A DNA stretch of 64,000 nucleotides from Candidatus Caldilinea saccharophila (GCA_016710365.1 JADJVW010000009.1:62001-126000); one strand, 5' to 3'. Numbered from the stretch's first letter, positions 12,522 through 30,562 are shown. The notes: generated by a model from the sequence alone, not told the origin. Numbers and translations: made by a program.

Positions 12522-13754
12522 TCAATCACCCGAAGACGGGTGGACCGGCTGCATCGTGCCGATCAACGACGTTGGCTCGAATGCACGCTTCGACCGCACC
12601 TGTTCGCGCTTGAAGTAATTGCCCAACACGTTGAGCACCACGACCACAACGACAATATTTGCCACGAGCACGAAAATGGCATTGAGCCACAGGGGCAGCG
12701 GCAACTTCATGATGATCATCTGCGCCAAAAGCAGCGTCAGCACCGACGGCACCAATACTTTCCAGGCAAACTGCATCATCTGATCGACGCGGACGCGTGG
12801 GAAGGTGCCCTTGATCCATTGAATCACCACGTAGACAAAGAAGGTCTTGGCAAAAAAATAGATCGGCCCCAGCAGCGGCACTTGACCGGCAAAGGGGCCT
12901 TGCCACCCGCCCAGAAAGAGCGACACGGCAATCGCGCCCAGGAAGAAACTGTTCAGGAACTGCGCCAGGAAAAACATGGCGAACTTCATACCGGAATATT
13001 CGATATGAAAACCAGCGATCAGCTCAGATTCAGCTTCCAGCAGATCGAAAGGCGTCTGTTCACTTTCCGCCAGCGCTGCAATCATGTAGATTAAAAAGGC
13101 GCCCGGCAACACAAAGATAAACCAGCCGAAGCCAAGATTGATCGGGCCAAGATAGAGCGACTGGGCATTGGCAAGCCCCTGCATGCTCATCGTGCCGACC
13201 AGCAGCACCGGCGCCAACATGGCAAGCACCATGGGAATCTCATAGCTCAACAACTGCGCCACGACGCGGAAGCCTGCCAGCAATGCGTATTTATTGTTGC
13301 TGCCCCAACCAGCCATCAGCGCCGCCATGATGCCAATCGAGCCGAGCGCAACCAGATAAAGCACGCCCACGCTCAGATCCGCACCGATCAAGCCTGCACC
13401 AAAAGGAATGACGGCCAGCGACATCAACACACCCAAAACGGCCAAGACGGGTGCAATTACATAAGACACGGTATCCGACGACGTCGGCTTGATATCTTCT
13501 TTCGAGAGCAATTTCATCGCATCGGCCACGGTTTGAAAGAGGCCATAAGGACCAAGCCGATTCGGCCCGATGCGATCCTGGATGCGACTGATCACCTTGC
13601 GCGTGATCCAGATGAGCAGCAGCGCCAGCGTAAGCGAAGCCATGGCGAGGATCAGCGCGCCCACAAAGTAGGTGATCCCCTCGACGAGCCAGCTCAGCTC
13701 TTGGGGAGCGCCCAGATCATATTGAAATTGGATGACGGCATCGCTCCAATTCAT
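12522..13754 (-). CDS. nuoH: NADH-quinone oxidoreductase subunit H, membrane-arm cluster copy
   Basis: NuoH forms the quinone chamber and the joint between arms. At 410 residues it is longer than the 330-residue copy in the second operon, with an extended N-terminus and a hydrophilic tail ([20 protein letters not shown]). Hallmarks are [20 protein letters not shown], the acidic loop [38 protein letters not shown] and [22 protein letters not shown] 13754 is 6 nt from GGAAGGAG. It contacts NuoB and NuoD in a normal complex, yet neither is encoded in this cluster. Confidence 0.92.
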   Translation of the reverse strand: MNWSDAVIQFQYDLGAPQELSWLVEGITYFVGALILAMASLTLALLLIWITRKVISRIQDRIGPNRLGPYGLFQTVADAMKLLSKEDIKPTSSDTVSYVIAPVLAVLGVLMSLAVIPFGAGLIGADLSVGVLYLVALGSIGIMAALMAGWGSNNKYALLAGFRVVAQLLSYEIPMVLAMLAPVLLVGTMSMQGLANAQSLYLGPINLGFGWFIFVLPGAFLIYMIAALAESEQTPFDLLEAESELIAGFHIEYSGMKFAMFFLAQFLNSFFLGAIAVSLFLGGWQGPFAGQVPLLGPIYFFAKTFFVYVVIQWIKGTFPRVRVDQMMQFAWKVLVPSVLTLLLAQMIIMKLPLPLWLNAIFVLVANIVVVVVVLNVLGNYFKREQVRSKRAFEPTSLIGTMQPVHPSSGD

Positions 13755-13798
13755 ACAGACTCCTTCCGATTTGCGATCGGGTCAACCGGCGCAGGCAA

Positions 13799-14155
13799 TC
13801 AGTTCCAGTCAAGGGCGCCCTTGCGCCACTCCAGAAAGAGACCCAACATCAAGATCAAAACAAAGGTAACCGCCGCCATGACCGAGAAGAAGGACAATCC
13901 CTGATAGGCAATTGCGATTGGGAAAAGAAAGATCACTTCCACATCGAAAATCAAGAAGATCAAACCGATCAGATAGTACTGCGCTCGAAACTGCACCCAG
14001 GCGTCGCCCACCGTTTCGACGCCGCTTTCATAGGTCTGATTTTTGATTGGGTCCGGACGGCGCGGCCCCAAAAAATGTCCCAGCGTAATCGCCGCGACAG
14101 GGATGATCACAGCAATCGCGCTGAGCATCAGTACAAAACCCCATTGACTGAGCAT
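13799..14155 (-). CDS. nuoA: NADH-quinone oxidoreductase subunit A, membrane-arm cluster copy
   Basis: This 118-residue, three-helix NuoA has the diagnostic loop (PIKNQTYESGVETVGDAWVQ), the second helix YLIGLIFLIFDVEVIFLFPI with its conserved Asp/Glu pair, and the C-terminal FLEWRKGALDWN. ATG 14155 follows GGGAG at 7 nt. It is the first gene of the minus-strand nuo cluster and is divergent from a second nuoA at 14762, so the two operons share the ~600-nt spacer between them. Confidence 0.93.
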   Translation of the reverse strand: MLSQWGFVLMLSAIAVIIPVAAITLGHFLGPRRPDPIKNQTYESGVETVGDAWVQFRAQYYLIGLIFLIFDVEVIFLFPIAIAYQGLSFFSVMAAVTFVLILMLGLFLEWRKGALDWN

Positions 14156-14574
14156 AAATGTACTCCCGTTGCGTTCTTGACTAGAGTGTAAGCGCTGTAT
14201 TCACGGCTGCGTTCGTTTGGGTCAGATCTGGACGATGATGCTTGGCTGTGTTCCTTGGCAGTGTTTCTTGGCTGTACTTCTTAATTCTGAAGCTTCTCGA
14301 CCATGAACTGCCGTTCCCCATCCTTGCAGCAAGATTGTGTAGAAAATAACAAACTGCGGGAAATGTTAGCATAGACCTAGAGCGATCTGGAAAATCTTAG
14401 CCCCTGGAAAAGCATCTTTCCCGCGACAATTCAATTGTGATCAAGTAGAATCTCAGGTTCGGGCATACATAAAATGTTGTAGGCAATTGTAACACAAGCC
14501 ACAATCAGGCGGCAAAGCATCACAATTCCTACAAAACTACATGTGCACTTTTTCACAAGGCAAGCGGTGTAAAG
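14156..14574. other. Divergent intergenic region between two complex I operons
   Basis: No plausible gene is seen. The stretch is AT-richer than its surroundings and must contain the promoter for the minus-strand nuo cluster. A weak candidate is an extended -10 TGCTAACAT on the minus strand near 14365-14373, but its -35 is poor, so I do not assign it. The plus-strand promoter is listed separately. Confidence 0.5.
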
Positions 14575-14604
14575 TTGACACCTTCACTCAGGTCATGCTA
14601 AACT
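14575..14604 (+). promoter_or_regulatory. Promoter of the complete nuo operon
   Basis: A perfect TTGACA (14575-14580) is separated by 18 nt from TAAACT (14599-14604), which carries the TGn extension (TGCTAAACT). Transcription would start near 14611, leaving a leader of about 150 nt before nuoA at 14762. Confidence 0.55.
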
Positions 14605-14761
14605 CGCTGCACGGCTGCAATCTAGCGAGCGCCACCATATTGACCGCACCTGACTGACGACTCGACATGTTGAGCGCATAGATTGGCATGTTGGGTTTTT
14701 TTGTTGTCTGGTGATTGGCTGGCCTCTAGTAAGCGTCTGGCCTCGGATAAGGAAGACATCA

Positions 14762-15133
14762 ATGGCTCAAGCGTATTTTCCACTGCTGGTATTTGTTGTC
14801 ATCTCCATCGTTTTTGCATTTATTGCGATTGGCCTGCCCAGCATTCTTGGGCCACGTCGCAAAAACGCCCAAAAACAGGAGCCTTATGAATCCGGCATCA
14901 TCCCCTTCCATGATGCGCGGCGTCGCTTTCCGGTAAAGTATTATCTGGTGGCGATGTTGTTTATTTTATTCGACATCGAAGTCATCTTTCTCTTCCCTTG
15001 GGCCGGCGCCCTGTTGCAGTTGCGCGATGAGTTCAGCGTGTGGATTGCCCTGGCGCCGATGGGCGTCTTTTTGCTGATTTTGGTGCTGGGTCTGGCCTAC
15101 GAATGGTCGAAAGGTGCATTGGACTGGGAATAA
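14762..15133 (+). CDS. nuoA: NADH-quinone oxidoreductase subunit A, complete-operon copy
   Basis: This 123-residue NuoA has three helices. ATG 14762 lies 9 nt after AAGGA, which decides it over an upstream in-frame start at 14711. It shows the family loop NAQKQEPYESGIIPFHDARR, helix 2 YLVAMLFILFDIEVIFLFPW and the C-terminal LAYEWSKGALDWE. It is the first gene of a plus-strand operon that encodes both arms of complex I. It is similar in core to the divergent nuoA at 13799-14155 but clearly distinct in sequence. Confidence 0.94.
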   Translation: MAQAYFPLLVFVVISIVFAFIAIGLPSILGPRRKNAQKQEPYESGIIPFHDARRRFPVKYYLVAMLFILFDIEVIFLFPWAGALLQLRDEFSVWIALAPMGVFLLILVLGLAYEWSKGALDWE

Positions 15134-15228
15134 TTGTGGATTCCGAATTAAGAATTGCGCACTGTGAATGACGAGGATAAATCGCTCTTCACAATTCACA
15201 ATTCAGCGTTCACGCTTCACAATTGAAT
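15134..15228. repeat. Inverted repeat of reiterated short units, nuoA-nuoB spacer
   Basis: The left part contains GAATTAAGAATTG and GTGAATG and the right part CACAATTCACAATTCAGCG and CACAATTG. They are complementary arms assembled from a repeated 'gaattgtgaa'-like unit. This resembles, in design but not in sequence, the spacers at 17651, 22643 and 53828. The spacer separates two genes that are usually adjacent. Confidence 0.45.
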
Positions 15229-15244
15229 CTTTTTGGAGGAACGG

Positions 15245-15802
15245 ATGGGTCTCGAAGAAAAACTTCCCGAAGGCATCATCACCACACAACTAGAAACGCT
15301 GGTCAACTGGAGCCGCGAGAACAGCACGTGGCCGCTGCTCTTTGGCCTGGCCTGCTGCGCGATTGAAATGATCGCCACGGGCTCCGCGCGCCACGACATT
15401 TCCCGCTACGGCGCGGAGCTTTTCCGCGCCAGCCCGCGCCAGGCCGATCTGATGATCGTCTCCGGCCGCGTCAGCAACAAAATGGCGCCGGTGATCAAGC
15501 GTCTGTACGACCAGATGTCTGAACCGAAGTGGGTGATTGCGATGGGCATCTGCGCCAGCGCCGGCGGCCCGTTTAACAATTACGCCATTATTCAAGGTGT
15601 AGACAAGATTATTCCGGTCGATGTCTATGTGCCTGGCTGCCCGCCACGCCCCGAGGCGCTGCTCTATGCGCTCGACAAGCTGCGCGAGAAACAGGCCAAA
15701 GACTCTTTCCGCACCTACGCAGATCTGAACGCACCGCCCGCTCCGATCCAGCCCGACGACATCGAATCACTCGAAACGCTGCGCCAGCCGCAGCTTGTTT
15801 AG
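15245..15802 (+). CDS. nuoB: NADH-quinone oxidoreductase subunit B
   Basis: NuoB (PSST) carries the terminal [4Fe-4S] cluster N2 that reduces quinone. This 185-residue protein shows the ligands [10 protein letters not shown] (tandem Cys), [14 protein letters not shown] and [15 protein letters not shown]. The start at ATG 15245 is set by GGAGG at 15234-15238. The C-terminal tail after residue ~150 is Pro-rich. It is intact and is the only nuoB in the window, although there are two nuoA and two nuoH genes. Confidence 0.94.
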   Translation: MGLEEKLPEGIITTQLETLVNWSRENSTWPLLFGLACCAIEMIATGSARHDISRYGAELFRASPRQADLMIVSGRVSNKMAPVIKRLYDQMSEPKWVIAMGICASAGGPFNNYAIIQGVDKIIPVDVYVPGCPPRPEALLYALDKLREKQAKDSFRTYADLNAPPAPIQPDDIESLETLRQPQLV

Positions 15803-15817
15803 TTCTCGGAGAACACC

Positions 15818-17650
15818 ATGCTCAACGTTTCTCCACGCGTACGTGAATATGAGACGCTGCCCGGTCTCACCCCGTTGGGAATTCCAGCCGTGGCGCCGCT
15901 GCCGAGCGGCGAAAGCACAGACGCCGCCCGCCTTGTCGAACGCTTTGGCGATGCCATTCTAGCTGCGGGTCTGCATCACGACCAGCAAGTGGTCTATGTG
16001 CAGCCCGATCAATTGGTGGCGCTGGTGGACTTTGCCAAGCGCGATCCACAACTGCGTTACGATGCCTTGGTGGATGTTTCCGCCGTGGATCGTGCTGACC
16101 TGCCGATCAGCGACCACCGCTTCCACACGGTTTACCAGTTGCGTTCCTATGCGCGCAAACAACATCTGATGGTCGTCTGCCCCATCGATGATGGGGGCGA
16201 CCCAGTGGCGCCCAGTCTGGCCGGCGTTCATGCCGGTGCGATCTGGCCGGAACGCGAGACGTGGGATCTGCTCGGCGTGCGCTTTGCCAACCACCCCGAT
16301 CATCGCCGTATTATGATGCCGGAAAGCTGGCCGAATCACCCGCTGCAGAAACAGGTTCCCGTGGGCGGTGAGGAAGTGCCCTTCACCATGACCTGGAGCG
16401 ATCCGGAGTTTGAGTCCTTTGGCAGACAGGTGATGGCTGCGCAAAGTCTGCCGCCCGTCCTGCCACCCGGCATGAACCGTCGTGAAAACATGGTCATCAA
16501 CATGGGGCCGCACCATCCGAGCACGCACGGTGTGCTGCGCCTGGTGGTGGAGCTGGACGGCGAAACCGTGGTTGGCATCGACCCCGACCTGGGCTATCTG
16601 CACAGCGGCTTCGAGAAGAGCGGCGAAAACAAGCGCTACAAGGATTTCGTCTATTACACCGACCGCATGGATTACCTGTCGGCAATGAGCAACAACCTCG
16701 GTTATTGCATCACCGTGGAAAAGCTGCTCGGCATCGAGCTTCCGCCGCGCGCCCAGGTGTTGCGGGTGATGATGGCTGAGCTGCAGCGCATCGCTTCGCA
16801 TCTTTTCTGGCTCTCCACCCACGTGCTCGACGTGTCGGGCACGGGCATGGCGCTGCTGATGTACGCCACTCGCGAGCGCGAGCGCATCCTCGACCTCTTC
16901 GAGATGGCGTGCGGCGCGCGCTTGACCGTCGGCTATATGCGCGTGGGCGGCGTCTCGCGCGACATCCCGCCGGCGTTTCTCGGCCATCTGGAAGAGTTTT
17001 TGCAAGCCATGCCGGTGCGCATCGACGAGTACGAAGCGATGCTCACCAGCGGCCCGCTGTGGGAAGAGCGTCTGCGCGGCATCGGCAAGCTGACGCGCGC
17101 GGAAGTGATCGACATGGGCTTGACCGGCCCGATGCTGCGCGGCAGCGGCATCGCCTGGGATTTGCGTCGCGATGCACCCTACAGCGGCTACGAGAACTAC
17201 GATTTTAAGGTGCCGGTTTTCACCGAAGGCGATTGCTTTGCCCGCTACCTGGTGCGCATGGAAGAGATGCGCCAGAGCCTGCGCATCATCCGCCAGACCA
17301 TCGACAACCTGCCCGACGGCCCGCACCGCATTGAGGATCGCAAGATCACGCCGCCGCCGCGCGCCGAACTCGACATCAGCATGGAAGCGCTGATCCATCA
17401 CTTCAAGCTGATGACGGAAGGCTTTCCGGTGCGGCCGGGCATGTTCTATCACGGCATCGAGTCGAGCAAAGGCGAGCTGGGCTTCTTCATCTACAGCGAC
17501 GGTTCGGCCAAGCCCTACCGCCTGCACGTGCGCGGCCCAAGCTTCAACAACCTCTACGCCATCAGCAAGATGAGCAAAGGCGCCATGCTCTCGGACATCG
17601 TGACGAATATAGGGTCAATTGATATTGTGCTGGGCGAGGTCGATCGATAG
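15818..17650 (+). CDS. nuoCD: Fused NADH-quinone oxidoreductase subunits C and D
   Basis: This 610-residue fusion has two parts. Residues ~40-210 are the NuoC (30-kDa) domain: YDALVDVSAVDR, HTVYQLRSYARKQHLMVVCP, ERETWDLLGVRFANHPDHRR. From about residue 222 the NuoD (49-kDa) domain begins: MVINMGPHHPSTHGVLRLVV with the quinone-site His, GYLHSGFEKSGENKRYKDF, TDRMDYLSAMSNNLGYC, and RVRG-type C-terminal motif (KPYRLHVRGPSFNNL). ATG 15818 follows GGAGAA. C-D fusions are known in several bacteria. The stop at 17650 is followed by an unusual 400-nt spacer before nuoEF. Confidence 0.94.
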   Translation: MLNVSPRVREYETLPGLTPLGIPAVAPLPSGESTDAARLVERFGDAILAAGLHHDQQVVYVQPDQLVALVDFAKRDPQLRYDALVDVSAVDRADLPISDHRFHTVYQLRSYARKQHLMVVCPIDDGGDPVAPSLAGVHAGAIWPERETWDLLGVRFANHPDHRRIMMPESWPNHPLQKQVPVGGEEVPFTMTWSDPEFESFGRQVMAAQSLPPVLPPGMNRRENMVINMGPHHPSTHGVLRLVVELDGETVVGIDPDLGYLHSGFEKSGENKRYKDFVYYTDRMDYLSAMSNNLGYCITVEKLLGIELPPRAQVLRVMMAELQRIASHLFWLSTHVLDVSGTGMALLMYATRERERILDLFEMACGARLTVGYMRVGGVSRDIPPAFLGHLEEFLQAMPVRIDEYEAMLTSGPLWEERLRGIGKLTRAEVIDMGLTGPMLRGSGIAWDLRRDAPYSGYENYDFKVPVFTEGDCFARYLVRMEEMRQSLRIIRQTIDNLPDGPHRIEDRKITPPPRAELDISMEALIHHFKLMTEGFPVRPGMFYHGIESSKGELGFFIYSDGSAKPYRLHVRGPSFNNLYAISKMSKGAMLSDIVTNIGSIDIVLGEVDR

Positions 17651-18030
17651 CATAGCTTGATAGGCCACGGATTTGGCGGATTAGACGAATTTTCACGAAT
17701 TTTGTGACGCCCAACTTTTTTGTAGAGGCATTGGATGCCAATTCAAGACCGAGAAATCAGTGATAAGATTCTTGGTCGGCGATTATTTCGCTGATATCGT
17801 AGTCGAACAAAAGATCATTGTTGAACTCAAGGCGGCTGAAGCGATTATCGACTCGCATATCGCCCAGCTGATGAACTATCTAAAGGCGACGCCATGTGAA
17901 GTCGGATTTGTCCTGAATTTCGGACTTGAAGCAACATTCAAACGGCTTCTCTTCAGCAATTTCAAGAAGAAAAATCTGAAGAAATCCGTTGAATCCGCCA
18001 AATCCGTCTAATCCGTGGTCTATGCAGTTT
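17651..18030. mobile_element. Repeat-flanked GxxExxY remnant inserted between nuoCD and nuoEF
   Basis: A GxxExxY gene remnant (17735-18011) is bordered on the left by a run of CGGATT/CGAATT units (about 17658-17705, CCACGGATTTGGCGGATTAG). On the right is the opposite-strand version (17983-18021, AATCCGCCAAATCCGTC then TAATCCGTGG). The arms are reiterations of a ~9-12-nt unit in opposite orientation, so the whole piece is an inverted-repeat-bounded block in the middle of a complex I operon. No transposase is present. The claim that it is a mobile unit is inference from this structure and its repetition at 37239-38975. Confidence 0.5.
17735..18011 (+). pseudogene. GxxExxY protein remnant with internal deletion
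   Basis: ATG 17735 encodes MPIQDREISDKILG, the usual N-terminus of GxxExxY proteins (PD-(D/E)XK nuclease-like superfamily). Near 17774 the reading frame changes and the C-terminal half follows: VGDYFADIVVEQKIIVELKA, then DSHIAQLMNYLKATPCEVGF and VLNFG. The deleted middle includes the GxxExxY motif itself. The D...E-x-K-like residues of the nuclease core (GDYFAD, VELKA) remain. About 88 codons survive of the family's ~125-130. It lies inside the nuo operon and is probably non-functional. Confidence 0.65.
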
Positions 18031-18051
18031 TAATTGATTAGGTCGATAACC

Positions 18052-20028
<1,977 letters not shown>

Positions 20029-20089
20029 AGATTGTGTTTGTCGTGACAGCTCTGCGTGAGATTTTTCTGAACGAGAAGCGGATTAAGCT

Positions 20090-22642
<2,553 letters not shown>

Positions 22643-22770
22643 ATTGGAGATTGGAGAGTAAGAGAGTAAGAGATTGGAGATTGGAGATTGGAGATTATGT
22701 GTGAGGGAAGTTTCTCCTCACAACTCGCCAATCGCCTAATCTCTCAATCTCCAATCTCTACTCTTCAGTC
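22643..22770. repeat. Large inverted repeat of reiterated GATTGGAGATT units, nuoG-nuoH spacer
   Basis: The left arm (22642-22698) is a run of GATTGGAGATTGGAGA and GTAAGAG units. The right arm (22733-22762) is the complement, CTAATCTCTCAATCTCCAATCTC. The same motif in both orientations appears at 53828-53930, and single units at 20019-20030 and 24945-24977. It is non-coding and would fold into a long imperfect hairpin within the nuo transcript. Confidence 0.65.
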
Positions 22771-22795
22771 TCCTCCACACTTCAGGTGTACTGCT

Positions 22796-23785
<990 letters not shown>

Positions 23786-23873
23786 ATGAAGCGAAGAGGG
23801 AACGGGACGGGCGGATTTCGCTGAGTTACTAAAATCGGGCGCCTTCTTCGATTGTTTATAAGGATAAATTGGT

Positions 23874-24344
23874 ATGGCGCTACGTGACTTTCTAAAAGGT
23901 GCGACTGAAATCGGTAAGGCGATGGGTGTGACGCTCAAGTCGCTCACCGAGACGCCGGTGACGACCGAGTACCCGCGCGACCCGGTCCCGCTCTACCCGC
24001 GCTTCCGCGGCAAGCATGAACTGCGCCGCTACGAAAACGGTTTGGAGCGCTGCATCGGCTGTATGCTCTGCGAGGCCGCGTGCCCGACCGGCGCGATCTA
24101 CGTCGAGGCGGAGGAGAACGACCCGCTGCACCCGCTCTCGCCGGGCGAACGTCACGCCTCGATCTACGAGGTCAACTTGCTGCGCTGCATCTTTTGTGGC
24201 GACTGCGAGGAGGCATGCCCGACCGAAGCGATCGTGCTCGGCCATGAATTTGCCATGGCGGACTACAACCGCCGCGACTTTATCGTGACCAAAGAACAAC
24301 TGCTCAACCCAGGCGAGCCGAACGTGGTGATCCGACCGGAGTAG
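23874..24344 (+). CDS. nuoI: NADH-quinone oxidoreductase subunit I
   Basis: NuoI is the 8Fe-8S ferredoxin-like subunit carrying clusters N6a and N6b. This 156-residue protein has two complete CxxCxxCxxxCP motifs, [20 protein letters not shown] and [20 protein letters not shown], between a short amphipathic N-terminus and a family-typical C-terminal strand ([14 protein letters not shown]). The start follows AAGGATA. This is the only nuoI in the window, so the membrane-arm cluster lacks this subunit too. Confidence 0.95.
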   Translation: MALRDFLKGATEIGKAMGVTLKSLTETPVTTEYPRDPVPLYPRFRGKHELRRYENGLERCIGCMLCEAACPTGAIYVEAEENDPLHPLSPGERHASIYEVNLLRCIFCGDCEEACPTEAIVLGHEFAMADYNRRDFIVTKEQLLNPGEPNVVIRPE

Positions 24345-24420
24345 GAAAAACCATGATAGCCAATTTGCGGGTGAGACGGATACAATGCAAGGGCTATTTG
24401 CAGGAAAAAGTGAGTCACGT

Positions 24421-24942
24421 ATGGACTTTGCAATGATCTTCTTCATCCTCGTCGGCGCGTTGAGCGTCGCCACGGCGGTCGGCGTCGTCACCAGCAGGGT
24501 GGCGGTGCACAGCGCGCTCTTCCTGCTTGTGCACTTTGCGACGCTGGCGATCCTCTACGTCACACTCAACGCACAGTTCCTGGCCGCGGCGCAGATTATT
24601 GTCTACGCCGGCGGCATCGTGATCCTGATCCTCTTTGTGATCATGCTGATCGGCTCGGCGCCGCTGGAGACACGCGCCGGCTATCGCTCGTGGGTTCCCT
24701 ACGCCGGGCTGGCGCTGGGGTTGCTCATGCTGGCCGGCATGGCGATGACGATGCTGCAGATGCCGCTGACGCCGACCGACCCGAACGCGAATCAAGGCGG
24801 CGCACCCATCCTGCTGGGCGTGCAGATTTACTCGCAGAACATTTTGCTCGTCGAACTTGCCGCCGTGCTGCTGCTGGTGGCGCTGCTCGGCGCGCTGCTG
24901 CTGGCGCGGCAGCCAAAGACGGAAGAAACAACAATCTCTTAA
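24421..24942 (+). CDS. nuoJ: NADH-quinone oxidoreductase subunit J, complete-operon copy
   Basis: From ATG 24421 (MDFAMIFFILVGALSVATAV) this NuoJ has 173 residues and five helices. An in-frame ATG at 24385 would add 12 polar residues and is less likely because the first helix should be near the N-terminus. Motifs: SRVAVHSALFLLVHFATLAI, NAQFLAAAQIIVYAGGIVIL (helix 3) and LFVIMLIGS. The C-terminal helix VELAAVLLLVALLGALLLAR ends just before a repeat-rich spacer and nuoK. Confidence 0.92.
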   Translation: MDFAMIFFILVGALSVATAVGVVTSRVAVHSALFLLVHFATLAILYVTLNAQFLAAAQIIVYAGGIVILILFVIMLIGSAPLETRAGYRSWVPYAGLALGLLMLAGMAMTMLQMPLTPTDPNANQGGAPILLGVQIYSQNILLVELAAVLLLVALLGALLLARQPKTEETTIS

Positions 24943-24992
24943 TCGCCTAATCTCCAAGAAAGCGAGATTGCGAGATTTAAGGAGGAAGAACC

Positions 24993-25295
24993 ATGGTTCC
25001 AACCAGCTATTATCTCATCCTGAGCGCGATTATTTTTATCATCGGCGCGGTGGGCGTGCTCAGCCGGCGCAATGCATTGATCATCATCATGTGCGTGGAG
25101 ATGATGCTCAACAGCGTCAACCTCACCTTGATCGCCTTTGCCCGGCAGTGGGACAATCTCAACGGCCAGGTCTTTGTCTTTATGGTGATGGCCGTGGCCG
25201 CGGCCGAGGTCGCCGTCGGGCTGGCGATCCTGATTGCGCACTTCAACCTATCCAAAACCACCAACATCGACGACGTAAACGTCATGAAATGGTAG
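24993..25295 (+). CDS. nuoK: NADH-quinone oxidoreductase subunit K, complete-operon copy
   Basis: This 100-residue NuoK has three helices: VPTSYYLILSAIIFIIGAVG, NALIIIMCVEMMLNSVNLTL with the conserved Glu, and [20 protein letters not shown] with the second Glu. ATG 24993 is preceded by AAGGAGG, the strongest ribosome-binding site in the operon. It ends 9 nt before nuoL. Confidence 0.95.
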   Translation: MVPTSYYLILSAIIFIIGAVGVLSRRNALIIIMCVEMMLNSVNLTLIAFARQWDNLNGQVFVFMVMAVAAAEVAVGLAILIAHFNLSKTTNIDDVNVMKW

Positions 25296-25304
25296 GCGCT
25301 CCTT

Positions 25305-27190
25305 ATGCTTGAATCCGTGTGGTTATTGTTTGCCCTGCCCGCGCTTGGCGCGCTGATCATTCTGTTCGCCGGGCGGTGGATGTCACAGAAGGTGGTGGGC
25401 TGGGTGGCCTCGGCAGCGGTGCTGGGCGCGTTCCTGGTAGCGCTCGGTCTGTGGTTCAGCTTAGCCGGGCTGCCCGCCGAAGCGCGCAGCGTCACCGTCA
25501 CCTGGTGGGAGTGGATGACGATCGGTGCGTTTCACGTGCCGGCAGCCGTGCTGATCGACCCGCTGAGCGTCGTGATGGCGTTGGTCGTCACCGGCGTGGG
25601 TTTGCTGATTCACGTCTACTCCATCGGCTACATGGAGCACGAGCCGCGCTACCAACGCTTCTTCTTCTACATGAACTTCTTTATCCTGGCGATGCTCACC
25701 CTCGTGATGAGCAACAACTTCCTGGGCATGTTCGTCGGCTGGGAAGGCGTCGGTCTGGCCTCGTTCCTGCTGATCGGCTTCTGGTTCGACAAGCGCGACG
25801 ACATGTACGGCTGGTACGCCGACGCCGGCAAAAAGGCGTTCATTGTCAACCGTATCGGCGACTTTGGCATGATCCTGGCGATGATCATGGTCTGGTCGAC
25901 CGTGGGCACATTGATCTTCACCGAGTTGGGCGCAGCAGTGCACAACCTGGCGCCGACCACGGCGACGATCATCTGCCTGCTGCTGCTGCTGGGAGCAACC
26001 GGCAAGAGCGCGCAGCTTCCACTCTACATCTGGCTGCCCGATGCAATGGCCGGCCCCACGCCCGTCTCTGCCCTCATTCATGCCGCGACGATGGTGACCG
26101 CCGGCGTCTACATGATCATCCGCACCAACGCGCTCTGGCATCTGAGCCTGGATGCCGGGCTGACCACGGCGTGGATCGGCATGTTGACCGCACTGCTGGC
26201 CGCGTCGATTGCGCTGGTGCAGACCGACCTCAAGAAGATTTTAGCTTACTCGACGATCTCGCAGCTTGGCTTTATGATTGCCGCCGCGGGTCTAGGCGCC
26301 TACGGCGCGGCGCTCTTCCACCTAGTGACGCACGCCTTCTTCAAGGCGCTGCTCTTCCTGTCTGCGGGCAGCGTCATGCACGCCACCGGCGGCATCCTCG
26401 ACATCAACCGGCTGGGTGGCCTGCGCCACAAGATGCCGACCACCTACCGCACCTTTCTGATCGGCGCAGCGGCGCTGGCGGGCATCCCGCTCTTCTCCGG
26501 CTTCTTCTCGAAGGACGCCATTCTGGTCGTAGAGCTTCAGCGCAATGTGGCGCTCTACCTGATGGGTGCGGTGGCGGCCTTGCTCACCGCCATCTACAGC
26601 TTCCGCGCCGTCTTTGTCACTTTCCACGGCCAGCCGCGCGACCAGCACATCTACAACCACGCCCACGAAAGCCCCAGCGTGATGACCATTCCGCTGTGGA
26701 TTCTGGCCGTGCTCAGCGTGGTGGCCGGCGTCATTAACCTGCCCTTTGTGCTGACGCTGGATCACTGGCTGGAGCCGGTGATCGGTGAGCACGAGCAGAT
26801 TCCACTGGTGCTCGAACTGCTGGGCATCACGATCAGCATCGTGATCGCCGTGTTTGGCGTGCTGATCGCGCGGGCGCGCTATCTCACCCATGAGCCATGG
26901 GTGGCGCGCCTGGAGCAGCCTTTTGCCTTCTTGAAACCAACCCTAGAGCACAAATGGTATGTAGATGATCTCTACACCTTCTTTATCGTTAGCCCGCTCA
27001 AGGCATTTCGGGCTGGCTCCGCGGTGTTTGATCCCAAGGTGATCGACGGCGCCGTCAACGGCGTGGGCGGCGTGACCAACGACAGGCGGGTGGTGCGCAA
27101 GCTGCAAAACGGTGCCATCCCCTACCTACGCCTTTGAGCATCTTTCTCGGCGTAGTCGCGGTGCGCTTCTATTTCTTGTTTGTCGGCTAA
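25305..27190 (+). pseudogene. nuoL: NADH-quinone oxidoreductase subunit L, complete-operon copy, C-terminal tail out of frame
   Basis: ATG 25305 starts an otherwise canonical antiporter-like Nuo[99 protein letters not shown] and the lateral-helix region ending KLQNGAIP. As given, the frame stops at 27135-27137 after 610 residues. The usual family tail is readable in another frame (LSIFLGVVAVRFYFLFVG, ending TAA 27188-27190), so one or more indels lie at about 27120-27136. The poly-C/poly-G stretch at 27232-27288 immediately downstream points to poor local sequence. The protein is probably intact in the organism. Confidence 0.88.
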
Positions 27191-27231
27191 AACACCATAG
27201 CCACGAGACGGTTGGCGGAGAAAACGGATTC

Positions 27232-27288
27232 TTTTTTGGGGGGGAAACGCCCCCCCCCCCCCCGGGGGGGGGGTCTTTCCCCCCCCTG
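27232..27288. other. Poly-T/G/C low-complexity block, likely assembly or sequencing artefact
   Basis: Successive runs of T, G, A, C, G, T and C occupy 57 nt between nuoL and nuoM, including about 15 consecutive C (27250-27263) and about 10 consecutive G (27264-27273). Nothing similar occurs elsewhere in the window. Frameshifts lie on both sides (about 27125 and 27475). It has no evident biological function. Confidence 0.6.
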
Positions 27289-27306
27289 TCAATTTTCACG
27301 TTGCCT

Positions 27307-30315
<3,009 letters not shown>

Positions 30316-30334
30316 GCAGCCAAGTTTTTGTCTC

Positions 30335-30378
30335 AAAAAAGGAGACGGCGAACGTTTATGTTCGCCGTCTCCTTTTTT
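30335..30378 (+). terminator. Strong rho-independent terminator of the complete nuo operon
   Basis: A perfect 19-bp inverted repeat (30335-30353 and 30360-30378; core GGAGACGGCGAAC with flanking A6/T6) closes a 6-nt loop. Because of its A and T flanks it can act in both directions, but comEC transcription from the right ends before it. Confidence 0.92.
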
Positions 30379-30440
30379 ATTTACGGGTGACGCCACCTCG
30401 AATTTGGCTAGTACAGGTGGGCGTAATTCTGCCGGTAGAT

Positions 30441-30505
30441 TTGGTAGGGACAGGCCCTCGCGCCTGTCCGGTTTCCGGGCGCACACGGGGGTGCGCCCCT
30501 ACCAA
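30441..30505. repeat. Cruciform, three-stem inverted-repeat element
   Basis: Outer arms TTGGTAGGG (30441-30449) and CCCTACCAA (30497-30505) enclose two inner hairpins, GGACAGGC/GCCTGTCC (30448-30455, 30462-30469) and GGGCGCAC/GTGCGCCC (30477-30484, 30491-30498). The element would fold into a cloverleaf-like three-way junction. It has no coding content and resembles small non-autonomous repeats (MITE-like) seen in many GC-rich environmental bacteria. It sits between the convergent nuo operon and comEC. Confidence 0.65.
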
Positions 30506-30562
30506 GCAACCAATGAGGTGTTTTAGCCCGTGTGTACTAGTTCTTCACGAGATTTTGTCGCT

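Noticed and set aside
15959..17527. Minus-strand 520-codon frame opposite nuoCD
   Set aside because: Same GC-skew shadow effect. The plus strand carries an unambiguous NuoC-NuoD fusion.
27232..27288. Biological G-quadruplex/i-motif regulatory element
   Set aside because: It is flanked by frameshifts in two conserved genes and has multiple different homopolymers in a row, which fits a sequencing or assembly artefact better.
30335..30378. Small RNA gene at the inverted repeat after nuoN
   Set aside because: The A/T-flanked 19-bp stem immediately after the last operon gene is fully explained as a terminator.
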